A stretch of DNA of 64,000 nucleotides from Phanerochaete sordida. Taxonomy: Eukaryota; Basidiomycota; Agaricomycetes; Polyporales; Phanerochaetaceae. Below are positions 49,501 to 60,392 of the stretch, in pieces. Below the pieces are notes generated by a model. That model was not told the DNA's origin. It did not search any database and worked only from the letters and a program-made list of their open reading frames with translations. The stretch covers positions 248,001 to 312,000 of the forward strand of contig BPQB01000009.1 of assembly GCA_019973155.2 (NCBI GenBank). Reading direction: 5' to 3'. The translations under genes and the position numbers were made by a program. How positions within the stretch are numbered: the first letter of the stretch is position 1; every line of letters starts with the position of its first letter.

Positions 49501-51153
49501 GATTTTTCTCAGCCTCCACGACGTTATCTGCTGCGACCAGTTCCGCGCGCTGAATTGACCGCGGCTCGTCAGTACATATGCAAGCAAAAAGGCATCTCAC
49601 AACGCACCTCGGCTTCTTGGATATGCTGTTCTACTTTGGTGAGCCTCCCCCTCAGCTTTTCCTGTTCCTTGATCTTGTCATGGAGTTCCTGTGGGACATT
49701 CCCTTGGTACACGGTACATATCGATTGCAGATTGTCCACTGACCTTCTCCTTGACCGTGACATGGGCCCACGCCAACTCCTTCTTCAGATCATCGACCCT
49801 GTGCATCAGGTCGCGCGCCTTCTTGGCCTCTTTTAAGCGAGCTGAAGCATCGCGAAACTGCTCTTCGAGGTCGGGAATAACCTCAGACTTGGCCTTCAAC
49901 ACCTTCTGCGTCTGGGAGATATTCTCGAGACACGTGGAATACTCCTCGCTGAGCTGACTGAGCTGGGTTCCACGAAGGAAAAACTGCAAAGAGATCCTCA
50001 GCAACAAGTCGCGCTCAATGACTCCGTGAACTTGCCTTGTACTTGTCTCCAGGCTGTGATGCACTCAGGAATTGACTGCAAAGGATTAAGGATACGCCAA
50101 CCATGCTATCAGAACTCTGCTCACCGAGCGGAATCTGTAGTAAAGCAATGAGCAAGGGTGAAGGTAGAGCATAACGAAGGCCAAATACTGACCTTGCGTG
50201 AGGATGTTCATAGGGTTGTCGACCTGGATATTCATGTGGTCACAGATTGCGGAGAGCTCGTCTCGCTTGGTAGAGACAACTTTGCCATCCTTCGACTTGA
50301 TCTTGTATGATGAAGAACCTTCCTTGGTGAAGCGGCGAGTGATGACGATGGTATCGCCGTACACGTCGTGCTTGTATGCGTCTTCGCCCTGGTTCTTGAG
50401 CATCACGGTTACCTCAGAAGCACTGGAGTTATGATTAGTCTATGAACGAAGCATCCGATTGCGTAAACTCACCTTTGACCTTCGCGAATAAATGACTTCA
50501 AACCAGCACCGCGCCCTGTCACATTCGCCTTGCCTCCGAGTGCCACGGTCAAAGCAGAGAGCACCGCAGATTTTCCACCTAGGGTTGTCCGTTAAACAGC
50601 TAGAAGCAAGTGGTAGACTGGCTGTACACACTTCCGTTGTGACCTAAACAAACATAATGAGCATCGGTAAGTCTCAATTGAATGAAAGGACGCGCCTATA
50701 ATGAAGTTGATCTGAGGGCCGAAGGTGAACTCGAGATACTTGTGACACATGAACTGGTGGAGCTCAAGTTTCTCAATGATTCCCATGTCGGCAATGCTCT
50801 GCAAAGCATTAGGTCAGTCAAGGCGCGTGCCACGACGTGCTGGAATTACTGACCCCCTGATGCTTGCCCTGGTTCATGACCTTCGCGCGAATCATCTCCT
50901 CGTGCTGCACTTCAAACTTCTCCTCGTCAGCTGCGTTTGGCGGCGCGTCCTCTTGTGCATCCTCTTCTTCGTCAACGACAATGGGCTCGTCATTGTCTTC
51001 CTCAGCGTCTTCATCGCGACGCGCTCTGGTTCGCGAGGTCGTCGCGACAGGGACGCCGTGATTGTCGCCGCCAGTGCGGGCACGCTTGGAAGTCTGGGGT
51101 GTATCTTCGTCAGCGTCTGAGTCGACGGTGACCGCGCGTCGTTTTGGCGGCAT
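46568..51153 (-). CDS. SMC6: Structural maintenance of chromosomes protein 6
   Basis: Large multi-exon gene from ATG 51,153 ([20 protein letters not shown]) to TAG at 46,568. Smc6 pairs with Smc5 in the SMC5/6 complex for DNA repair, replication-fork stability and rDNA segregation. The N-terminal acidic region is followed by [20 protein letters not shown] and Walker [15 protein letters not shown]. Long coiled coils surround a hinge (about 48,660-49,060, with [10 protein letters not shown] and VADRQALEG-like SMC hinge segments). The C-terminal head has the ABC signature [20 protein letters not shown] and Walker B in [18 protein letters not shown], and it ends in GLLSFRGQ like other Smc6 proteins. 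Walker A is assembled from three exons, including a 12-nt micro-exon at 50,632-50,643. It is divergent to the folate gene over a 619-bp shared promoter. Confidence 0.95.
50632..50643 (-). other. 12-nt micro-exon of SMC6 in Walker A
   Basis: The exon GTCACAACGGAA supplies part of G-HNG-S of the Walker A loop. It is flanked by a 52-nt intron (50,644-50,695, donor GCGCGT, acceptor TTTAG) and a 53-nt intron (50,579-50,631, donor GTGTGT, acceptor CCTAG). Both junctions are phase 1. Confidence 0.75.
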
Positions 51154-51772
51154 GGTGGCAAACTTGGGGCGGGAGCGTGGTGGTCGTCGGCAAAGTCGCG
51201 ACGCGTCCAAATGAGTCCAGTGCCACACATAAACAAGCACAAACACAGGCGCAATTAAGCGCCACCCGTGTTACACCCTCGCTTGTAGCCAGTCTTGATC
51301 CAGATGTGAGCCCTACTAATGAGGGTAGCTATTTGTAGAGTGGTGCTTGATACAAAATTCCTCCCTGTTCTTTAATTTTAGTAGCTGTGTCTGTCTCGAG
51401 AAGGGCAAATACTTACTCGATCAACTGAGTCGTACTACTACCGCGCACCGATTCGAAGACCAAAAAATCGCTGCAGCAGGTAGACAGATCATGTACACGC
51501 AGTAGTTAAGATATTATGCCTAATTGCCACGCGGTGGCTCCCCATCACGTTGTTAGCGATTTTAAAAGCGACGACTCAACGTACCTGAGTTTCCGGGGTC
51601 TCGTCTCGCGACACGATATTGGGCGTCTCTGCGCCCTCTGTGCGTCACCCGTGCGTTTGGGAAGAGCCAGAGTGCCTGCGGTACGTACATCGAGTCGTCT
51701 ACATGTATCTCCTCACTTATACCGATCTCCTCGCTCGCACCGACAAGCAGGCTTGGATACCCACCGTCCCAG
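51154..51772. promoter_or_regulatory. Bidirectional promoter between SMC6 and the folate synthase gene
   Basis: 619 bp separating two divergent start codons. No gene is supported inside it and I found no confident TATA box. Confidence 0.5.
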
Positions 51773-53401
51773 ATGTCCGGACGTATAGATTTGTCGCTGG
51801 ACAGAATCGGCGAACTCCTCACGCACCTGCCTACATACACCCGCCCGACGTGCCACATTGCGGGAACCAACGGCAAAGGCAGCGTCTCTGCATTGCTATC
51901 TTCCATCCTTTCTGCCTCGTCTTACTCCGTAGGCCGCTTCAACAGTCCACACCTTGCTGTCGTTCACGATTGCATCACCATCAACGACGAGGCCGTACTC
52001 CCGTCCATCTACGAGTCGACACGGAAGCGTGTGGAGGCCACAGACCGCGAGCACGGCCTCAACTGCTCCAACTTCGAACTTCTCACCGCTACCGCACTCG
52101 TCATTTTTGAGGAGGCGAACGTAGACATCGTCGTGCTCGAAGTGGGCATGGGCGGCCGCCTCGACGCGACGAACGTTATCCCGGACGGCTGCGTCCTCGT
52201 CTCTGCGCTTACGACAGTCGATCTAGACCACCAGTCCTTCCTCGGCACGACCGTCCGCGACATCGCACGGGAGAAGGCTGCCATCGCCCGGGCAGGCACG
52301 CCGTTCGTGCTCGGACCGCAGAACCCAGAGCACAGCGCCGAGGTCGAAGCGGTCGCGCGCGCCGTCGTCGAAGGCGTCGGCGCGAGCCTCGTGCCCGCGA
52401 TTCTGCCGTCGGCACGCGACAGGGGTTCGACGCTCGAGGGCCAGTTGTCGACGCCGACGGCGCTCAAGCCGTCTGCGTTCCACAGCGCGGACGGCGGGAC
52501 GCCGTTCGCGCAGCCCGTCACATTCGCGCTACCCGGCATACCGGACAACCCCGACTTCATAAACGCGCTGCTCCCGCTCCAGGGCGAGCACCAGCTTGAC
52601 AACCTGGGCACCGCTGTCACGATGGTCTCGGTCCTTCTCGACACGCCGCACCCGCTCGACTTCAAGCACCGCATCACAGCGGCGTCCATCTCGCAGGGGA
52701 TCCAGGCCACGCGCTGGCGCGGCCGTCTCTCGTTCCATACAATCCAACTCCCCCTCTCCGACACCCCGCCCCGCACTGCCCCCACACACGAGTTCGTCGT
52801 GCTCGCCGACGGAGCACACAACGCCGCGGCGTCCGCCCGCCTCGCGTCCTTCATCGGGGACGCACTCACGGCCGTGACGCGCCCGCTGCAACCGCCTTCG
52901 CCGACGCTGGCAGCGCGCGGGCCCATGGAGCCGGCTGCAACCCCGCAGCCGCGGGACACACCGCGCAGGACGCTCTCGCTCACATATGTGCTCGCGCTGT
53001 CGCACTCGCCGCCGAAGACGCCGCTGGAGACGCTCACGCCGCTGCTCGCGCTGGACACGCCGGCCCTCGGTGCACACGTGCGCGTCATCACGCGCGTCGC
53101 CCTGCCGCGCTTCACGCCGCCGCACGACATGCCCTGGGTCGCGTCCGAGCGGCCCTCTGCGCTCCGCGATGTCGTGCGCGCGCTGCTCCCGGGTGCAGAG
53201 GTGTGGACGCCTGAGCACGAGGACAGGGATGTCGGCGGGCCGCAGCTGCGCGCGGCGTTGAATTGGGCGGCGGAGAACCACCTGCGAGACGCGGAGGCGG
53301 ACGGGGGCGAGGGCGAGGGGTTCATCGTCATCGCCGGCAGCCTTTATCTCGTGGCTGATTTCTACCGGGTGCTGAGCACAGCAGAGACGGGCGGGCCCTA
53401 G
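51773..53401 (+). CDS. FOL3: Dihydrofolate synthase / folylpolyglutamate synthase
   Basis: Intronless, 542 aa. ATP-dependent ligase of the Mur/FPGS family that adds glutamate to dihydropteroate or folates. The start MSGRIDLSLDRIGELLTHL fits the conserved N-terminal helix. The P-loop is GTNGKGSV (residues 31-38). FNSPHLAVVHDCITIN is the substrate-proximal loop. LEVGMGGRLDATNVI and TTVDLDHQSFLGTTVRDIAR are family signatures, as are KAAIARAGTPFVLGPQ and DGAHNAAASARL. The close similarity of the short form to yeast dihydrofolate synthetase Fol3 (rather than the Met7 polyglutamylase) is my inference, so the exact member is uncertain. The second half is Pro/Arg-rich and very high in GC. Confidence 0.9.
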   Translation: MSGRIDLSLDRIGELLTHLPTYTRPTCHIAGTNGKGSVSALLSSILSASSYSVGRFNSPHLAVVHDCITINDEAVLPSIYESTRKRVEATDREHGLNCSNFELLTATALVIFEEANVDIVVLEVGMGGRLDATNVIPDGCVLVSALTTVDLDHQSFLGTTVRDIAREKAAIARAGTPFVLGPQNPEHSAEVEAVARAVVEGVGASLVPAILPSARDRGSTLEGQLSTPTALKPSAFHSADGGTPFAQPVTFALPGIPDNPDFINALLPLQGEHQLDNLGTAVTMVSVLLDTPHPLDFKHRITAASISQGIQATRWRGRLSFHTIQLPLSDTPPRTAPTHEFVVLADGAHNAAASARLASFIGDALTAVTRPLQPPSPTLAARGPMEPAATPQPRDTPRRTLSLTYVLALSHSPPKTPLETLTPLLALDTPALGAHVRVITRVALPRFTPPHDMPWVASERPSALRDVVRALLPGAEVWTPEHEDRDVGGPQLRAALNWAAENHLRDAEADGGEGEGFIVIAGSLYLVADFYRVLSTAETGGP

Positions 53402-53566
53402 GAGGGCATCACGAGAGGGCGGAAGGGGCACCGCAGAAGAAGTTACCGTCGTTCTTGCTTTCATATTACCGTACGCACACTTGTCTTGTGAACACAGCCC
53501 GCATGGCGCGCAGCATCAGACACGCTCTATGAATTTCACCACGGGCGACTCCAAAGTTACCAAACC

Positions 53567-55447
53567 TCAGGGCATGCTCATGCGGACAACAGTTCCGCCT
53601 CCAGTGCTGCCGTCGAACGTGAAGAAATTGGATATCGGCGGCTCGCGCGCGGCAAGGGCTTTCAATATGTCCTGCGCGAGCATGCCTCCCACGACGGCAC
53701 ACACGGGGGAGAGTTCGTGTGCAGCCGTGGTCGCAATCGTCCTGCGGGTAGATGAGTAAGGCACGATAAGGCCGCCGTTAAGCTCGCTGTGACGTACTCG
53801 AGCAGTTCCCTGGGGACAGCAGGGAGGGCCTGCTTGTTGACTTCGGCGTTCGCCAGCAGGGAAGTCGCGGCGGCGCCCAGCTCAGCAACGGCCGTGGCGT
53901 CGTCCGGGAGCAGTCCGCCATGCCCGGCCTGGTATTCCCACAGCGCTGGCCGGCGACAAAGTCAGTCCCGAACCGAGGAGGCGTGAGCCGAATGAGCGAG
54001 GCGTACCCAGGACGGAGAAGACGACCGCAGGGTTGAGCTCCTTTGTCTGCTTGCGCGTCAGACCCCTCCACCGGTGCCCGAGCGCGTCGCGCAGCGGGAC
54101 ATACGCCGCCGTGAGCTTCACGTTCTTCTGCACGGCTTCCTTGGCCGCGGGTGCAGAGCGGTCCCTGCAGGAGTGCGTCAGGATGGGCAAGATATGTTGA
54201 GGGTCGATGGCGCGTACGGTGAGATGTAGTCGTGCTGCAACAAGTCGCAGAAAATGTAGCCGAAAAGGCCGAAAGTGCCACCAGCGTAGAATGGCTTCGA
54301 ATGCCGTCGGCAGACGTCGTTAATGCGTATCTAGAGAAGGCATGAGCGGAATCCCAGGACAGTAGCCAAGAAAATCTGACCAAGCCCTCTCGGTCCCAGT
54401 CTGTTACGCAGACCAAGTCCACGTCCTTGATAAGCTTGTCGAGCCCATCACCTTCGAGCAGAGCTGGGTCCTGCAACGTCTCGACCGCCACGAGCGGGTT
54501 CAAGCTTTCGATGTGCGACTTTGCCGCGTCAACCCTCTGGAAAGTTCGTTAGCATTAGATTCGATGCGGAGATGAAGTAGACGTTTTCGTCAACAGATTT
54601 TTCACAAATTGAAGATTATGCTTCTCTGAAATTCAGGCTCAGGAGTTCTCGTGCATATGACTCCCGCAGCGATGACAAAAAGACAGCAAATAACGTAAAT
54701 AGCCTGCGCTGTCTGTCGTCATTTAGAAAAGACAGACGCGCGCAGGGCCACCTTAGGGACTGCACACAACCTCGGCGAATCTATCCAGTACAATGTCGAC
54801 CAAGAAGTGCCTGTTGAGCACCGCCTGCAGCGACAGCAAACGGCGATAACGGAGCCACGGGTCTCCGCAGAGGCATCCAATCGATTGAGCAGTGCTCCAA
54901 AGGGGGATTTGCCACCTGACAAAAGAGGTGTACACAAGGCTTACCTTCTTACCCACGTCCTCGTCCCGGAAGAAGAACCCTGCACCCAGGTCTTCCGCGG
55001 CGACAGTCTCGGTGTCGAAGACGACGAGCTTGCCGATACCCGCAAGGACAATGTTTTTGATGGTCTCGGTCGCGACACCCTTGAGGCGAAGCACGAGGAT
55101 CGTCGCATTTCGCATCCTGTACGCGTGTCATCCTTCAGGACCAACGTTTGCAGGCCGTGCCTCTGCGCGATCAGATCGCGGAGGCAGTGGGGGCGGGGCG
55201 CGGCCTCTGGCAGGACGGTGCGCACCTCTGCTGGGCCTCGAGGCCCCAGAGCCGGATCTGTCTGTCGTAGACGGCGGCCTCATCTGCAAACGCATGAAAC
55301 TAGGGTCATCTCTCTGCTACTCGGACGAGAAAGAGCTAGAAGGGACTGCTGCCGTCGTCGAATGGCGCGGGGTGTTCTGTGACAAAATAACGTACCTTCC
55401 GTTATCTGGAGAGGGACGCTCTTCGAGCCGATATCAGTGGTCTCCAT
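53567..55447 (-). CDS. AOS1: SUMO-activating enzyme subunit 1 (Aos1)
   Basis: Multi-exon gene from ATG 55,447 to TGA at 53,567. Aos1 is the adenylation partner of Uba2 in the SUMO E1 and lacks the catalytic cysteine. Exon 1 (METTDIGSKSVPLQITE) joins DEAAVYDRQIRLWGLEAQQR, the canonical E1 opening. RLKGVATETIKNIVLAGIGK and LVVFDTETVAAEDLGAGFFF form the nucleotide-binding Rossmann start, followed by KSHIESLNPLVAVE, DVDLVCVTDWDRE and SKPFYAGGTFGLFGYIFCDL. The C-terminus (ELSPVCAVVGGMLAQDILKA, then LAAREPPISNFFTFDG) matches Aos1 rather than Uba2 or Uba1. The intron between RDEDVGKK and RVDAAKSH is 408 nt, far longer than its others. Converges on the folate gene with 165 nt between stops. Confidence 0.92.
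54537..54944 (-). other. Long intron of AOS1
   Basis: 408 nt between donor AAG|GTAAGC and acceptor CCAG|AGG. Most introns in the window are 50-70 nt. The interior is AT-rich and has no obvious open frame or RNA fold that I could recognise. Confidence 0.7.
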
Positions 55448-56309
55448 CTGAGCAAGGCGGCGGGGAGGCAGGAGGAAGCAGGGCCCGGAAGATGGAAGCA
55501 GCCAAACTCTGCGTAAACGCGAACGCAAACATCGTCTTGCCCTTTCCTGGAACGCTCGGGCCAATCACGGTCCTTGCCGAACGCCCAAAAGCCAATCCGC
55601 ATCCGGCATAAGCGTGCAGATGCCCTTTCGGGGCCATCCTAACTCTCCCAGCTTTCAGCCTAAAGCCATGACAAGCACTGCGGACTGACCCCGCATGCCG
55701 AGGCCGAGGACGAAGGGCCTCGACATGTGAACATACACCTACCGAGCCAGGTTCATCAGCCAATGCGCTGTGCAGCAGCTTCATGTCATGCTGTGGGCTA
55801 TTACATACGCCGCCGTGGCCGAGCGGCGGAAGGCCGCACAAAGCGCTTCGTATCGACAGCGACCGATAACCTCTACGTTGACATAGGCTTGCCTTCATGC
55901 ATCGAATGTTCCAGCCCGAGGACACGCCCCAGGGCTCACGGCACCCGCGCTCGGGACTACCGAACCTGTGTTGAGAAGTGCAGCCACGCGCGGACCACGA
56001 AGAACGGAAGCCACCGAGGGCGAGGTCGAGGGCAAACATACATCTGTTTTATTTTACATCCATCGGCTCGAAATACAGAACACTAGGCTGAGAAATTATA
56101 AAAGCAAGGTAAACAGGTAGATAGCACTGTAGCGAATAAAATACAAGGTAATGTGTTAGACAGAGCGCATAAACAACAGACAAAAAGCCCAGCCAGAGAA
56201 AACGGCCATGAGTGAACGCGTGAGTATAGCCACTGAACCGCGGGATCGGAAGCCACTGTCTGTCAGTTGTCATATGGTCCGAGGTCACGAAGGGCGCAGG
56301 GCGCGAAGC
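55448..56309. other. Intergenic, no gene recognised
   Basis: 5' flank of AOS1 and 3' flank of the Zn2Cys6 factor. The stretch at 56,080-56,170 is AT-rich and probably a 3' transcript end. Confidence 0.45.
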
Positions 56310-59294
56310 TTAGTTGCTTCCAACGAGGGGCATCCCATCGGCGCTCGACGCTGCGTCGCGTTCGTCGTCCAATCTGCATGGGAGGAAAATGCCGAGTGGT
56401 CAGCGAACGGCTGCTTCAGTTTCTCCGAGAGCCCGAACTCCGGGGTGAGAAGACCGGGAGAGGTACTCACAAATAGTTCCTCTCGATCTCGGACAGGATA
56501 GACAGGAAGTCCCCTGGGCGCAGGCACAGTCAGCGTCATGGAGATCACGCCACAAAGGCACTTTGCGGAGGGCACTCACAGAGGTAGGCGTGCGCACGTG
56601 CGGCCGAGGCTGGAGCGATCTCCGCCTTGCGCACCGCGTCGAGGAGCGTAGAAGCGACGAAGCGGACCTTGTGGACCTGCATGCACCATCAGATACTCGT
56701 CGTCGAGACACTCGAGGGTCGAGCCTGAACTCACCAAAGAAGGCCCGTTGGTCGCGATGGACTGAATAGGGATGCTGAAAAGAGTCGTTATTCAATGTGC
56801 GTAATGCCACCGAGGCGAACGCGGACTCTTACCTGTGCAGGATGTTGAGCAGGTCACTCGCTACTGCTTCCCTGTCCTCGGCCACTCGTGACTCGTCGAT
56901 ATGACCGTGCAGGGAGGTCATGAGCTCATCACGGTATTGCTCAATCACGAAGCGCACGAGTTGCTGCGTGGGTGAAACAATGAGCCTCGAGAAGTCTATG
57001 ATGGAAGACCAAGAGGAACTCACCTGGGTCACGTACAGGTTCGACTGCATCACGAGGAACGGGTTGAGGGCGTTAGCCCGCGAGGCGTTCGGGTTATCGA
57101 AGAAGTCCTTCACTTCCGCGAACGTTGCCTGGCGGAAGCCGGCACCGCCGTACTCGGGAGGGATGGCGTGACCCAGCGCCTGCTTGAGTCGGAGGTGCTC
57201 CGGTGCGTGTGCCAGCGCCGTCATGATCCTGCTGTGCAGGGCCTGCACCTCCTCCAATCGCGCCGTGAGGAACTGTCCTTGTGGCGGCGAGCGCTTGTCC
57301 ACCCGGATCCGGACCAGGATCTCGCCCAGCAATGCAAATATTCGGGAGATGTAGTTCAGCCCGGAAACGAGTGCCGTCTTGCCGTGCGGCTGTGGGAGGT
57401 ATGCGCTTGGCGTGATGCTGGGGAAGATGTGCCACAAGGAAAATTGCGGGTATAGCATGGTTAAATCTCGGTCGCGTGGATCTGCAGGGGGTGGACTCAC
57501 TATTCGTCCTCTAGCTCCCGAGGGAAGTTGCACGTGGTATCCTCGTCGCGCAGACAAATCGGTCGTCCGAGCAGAATGGACATGGACTTGTCAGCTGGGA
57601 GTGTCGGAAGAGCTGTCAGAATATGGGGTTGTAAGTGTGCGAGGCGGAAACTTACCGCCAAAGAGCAGCCAGAACGTCCTCCGGCGCACCTCGCACTCGA
57701 CGAGATCAAGGCCCTCGTAGGACGACTCTTCGTGCATTCTCAGGGTGACGGCAATGTGTGCCGCCTCGCCGAAGGCGGCGTGCTGCGTAGCGTCATGTCC
57801 CTCGCAGAAATGGTAGACGCAGTCGCTAATTGAGTGAAGATAAGGGGATCAGCGCGACTGAATTGAAGGTTCAGCTAGTACTCACAAGTATCTGATGACG
57901 ACGTGCATCGACGTGGGAGGATCATACGACGCTACAGAAATGTGGCGGCTGGCTTCGTGGCAGGTCTGCGCGAGCTTGCGAACAGCGTGCCGTTCCATCG
58001 GCAGGTACGACCTGGGAACCTGTACCAGCGTGGATGCCACGGTTGACATGACGAGCGCAAAGAACAGCGGATCTCGCTCCTCGCGCCGAGAATGGACGTC
58101 GGCCATGAAGCTTGGCTTGTGCACGCATGGTGTTAGTGGGTACACGAAGTCGAAGAAGAGCGCGATGATGAGGAGGATCGTGTCGCGGGGGGCAATGTCT
58201 TCGAGCCGGTGTGGGCGGTAATAATAGGAGAGCGGGGGTATAGAAGTCGGTGAGGGTATCGGCAGCGGCTGGTGCTGCTTGTACGACCAGTTGAACAGAG
58301 GGTAGGTGCTGAACTGCTCGGTGGGCGTGAAGCCGTTGGGCTCTTCTGTTCGCGGCGTGCGGCCGTTCTGCTCGGTGCGGCCGCCCGGGAAGGACATGCC
58401 GGCAAACTGCGTGTGGAAGCCGTCGGCGGCGATGGGATATCGCGAGGGCGTGAGGGCGCCTGCGTGCAGGGAGGACGGCACGTTGTTCATCGGTGGCTCG
58501 AGGAACGGGGAGGGGAGCTGCGGGCTTGTCGACAGGGCCGACTGTGCAGGGCTCGCGCTCTTCTGCGCGGGAGAGTGAACAATTTCGCCATTGCCGTTCT
58601 CCTGCCCATGAGCTTGGGCCGCGGCCTGCGCTGCTGCTTGCGCCTCTTGCAGCCGTCGGAGGTAGCTGCCGGACGCGCTCGCTCTTTCATTCGCGCCGGC
58701 GTAGAGGAGGAGTGGCACTCACAGGTTTGGTGGCCCCCGCTTTTTGGGCTGGTAGTCGTACGTGCACGGGATGCCGAGCGCGATGCAGTGCTTGCACGAT
58801 TGCTTCGGGTCGTCGGGGTTTTCTCTCGCGCACCTCACTTTGCGAGCTCTGCAAGCATCGCAACCTGTTTGCCACAAGCGGTCAGTTCGGGGCTGTCAAG
58901 GCGTCGTAAGCGAGAGGAGCACGGACTCTGAGATTGCCGCCTGATTTGCAAAGGGTCAGGGTTAGCTCTAGTGTCTGCAGAGCGAGTGGAACGCATGGAC
59001 ATGGAAAACGCGGCCGACGACTGGAAACGCAGCTGAAGAAAAGAAATGGTGACAAAGTAGAGAGGGGTGAAGGGCTAATGCCTAGTAGCAGATGAAGAGA
59101 GAGAGAGAGCAAGAGGGCGGGGAGAGGACCGCAGAGAGGCGGCAGGGGAGGCACTGAAACGAACGGTGAAATGTCGGGGGAAGAGAGACTGACTTTCTCT
59201 TGATTTTACTGTTTTCGGACGAATCTTTGGGTGCAGCATCGTCAGAAGGCGGGGTGGGAGAGGCAGACTCTTTTTTAGCACGAGACGGAGCCAT
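56310..59294 (-). CDS. Zn2Cys6 fungal transcription factor
   Basis: Multi-exon gene from ATG 59,294 (MAPSRAKKESASPTPPSDD) to TAA at 56,310. The DNA-binding cluster, CDACRARKVRCARE followed by CKHCIALGIPC, has the C-x2-C-x6-C-x11-C-x2-C-x6-C spacing that binds two zinc ions. A Gln/Ala-rich linker (RRLQEAQAAAQAAAQAHGQ) and a Pro/Ser-rich region follow. The fungal-specific middle homology domain then starts near PHRLEDIAPRDTILLIIALF and includes DFVYPLTPCVHKPSFM and DKSMSILLGRPICLRDEDT. It ends with DFLSILSEIERNYL and an acidic LDDERDAASS tail. Target genes are unknown. The splice from the N-terminal exon needs a 14-nt micro-exon (58,927-58,940) to give KRKRQSQSCDAC. The first intron is 253 nt. 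Confidence 0.9.
58927..58940 (-). other. 14-nt micro-exon before the Zn2Cys6 cluster
   Basis: The exon GCGGCAATCTCAGA (AATCAG acceptor before it, GTCCGT donor after it) adds RQSQ and restores the frame between the basic N-terminus and the first zinc-binding cysteine. Joining the flanking exons directly gives the wrong frame. Confidence 0.7.
59096..59109. repeat. (AG)7 microsatellite
   Basis: Fourteen bases of alternating AG inside the 253-nt first intron of the Zn2Cys6 factor; on the transcribed strand it is (CT)7. Confidence 0.85.
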
Positions 59295-60392
59295 GGGAGG
59301 CGAGGCGGGTGCGGATGCGAGGGGTGGGAGCGGGAGGACAAGCGCAGCTGCGAGGGAAACACTGGCCGGGTTTGGGCCTGATCTGATCGAGGGCGGGTAG
59401 GCGAGGGAATGGGTCGCCTCAACGGATCTAGACGACGAGGACGACGTCGGGAGCGGGGTGGAGGAGGCAGGCGAAGTGCGGGGCAGAATGCGGGGTAGTT
59501 TCAGGTGCAGGTTTAAAGGCGAGGACGACGCTTTTGACGGATCAGCTCTGTTTGTTCTCTGCTTGCAACCTCCTTCGAGCCCAGAAATTATCTTGAGGCA
59601 ATAAACATCGTCGCATGCGCATTCCCAACGCTTCTGACCCTCGCGGCCGTCACGGGTCGCCCATTCGCCCGCCGGCCCAATCCACGCGGTGCAACCCCGG
59701 CGTTACCAGCTTTCCTCGACGGCTTCCACCCACACGGGTCTCAGCTCCCATACCCAGCACATACCAGGCCTGATCAAGAGATGCAGAACTGAATCAAATC
59801 GCTGATGATTATGCTGTCCACGGCCCAGACGAGTGAGATTATCGGCCAGCGGGACATCGTCCCAGCCAGCCGCTTACAGTACTACACTACCGCCGCTCCC
59901 GACACCGTCATCGCGACACTCCGGGCCCTCACGCGCACGCGTCGGACGACGGCCACGCCGCCCGCTGCAGCTCCGAGCCCATGTGTGCATCCCTCTGCCC
60001 TGCCCGACGTGCTCCACAGCCCTCCGTCCGCCCGCGCTCGCAGCCGTTCTGGAAGAAGAGAAATGCCTCCACCACGTGAACGTCGTTAGCTGACCCCCGC
60101 AGCTAGCGTCCCCGAATTCCACACACCCCTTCCAGCGATGTTCCCAACTGCACCCGAATTTGATGAGCGAGCCTGCCAGTGACCGTGCCCGCTGCCTGTC
60201 GCGCGCGGGCGACGGGCACAGAGCGTCGCTTCCGCGCCCCATGACCGTGTCGCAACACCGGGCCAGCCGCTGCCAGAGGCCCCGTGGAGGTCGCCTCCTG
60301 GCCAGCATCAGCGTTCCGCACGCAGGGCAAGGCTGCTCCGGTGATCACCAGCGTCCGGAGTCTTTAGGCGAGTCCCGTCCTGCCAATGCTCC
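59295..60392. other. Intergenic, no gene recognised
   Basis: 5' flank of the Zn2Cys6 factor and 3' flank of the PPR-like gene. Frames at 59,805-60,308 are open on both strands because of high GC, without domain support. Confidence 0.45.

Noticed and set aside
52529..53464. Long minus-strand ORFs opposite the folate synthase
   Set aside because: Arg- and Ser-rich antisense shadows without domains; explained by the GC-rich coding strand.
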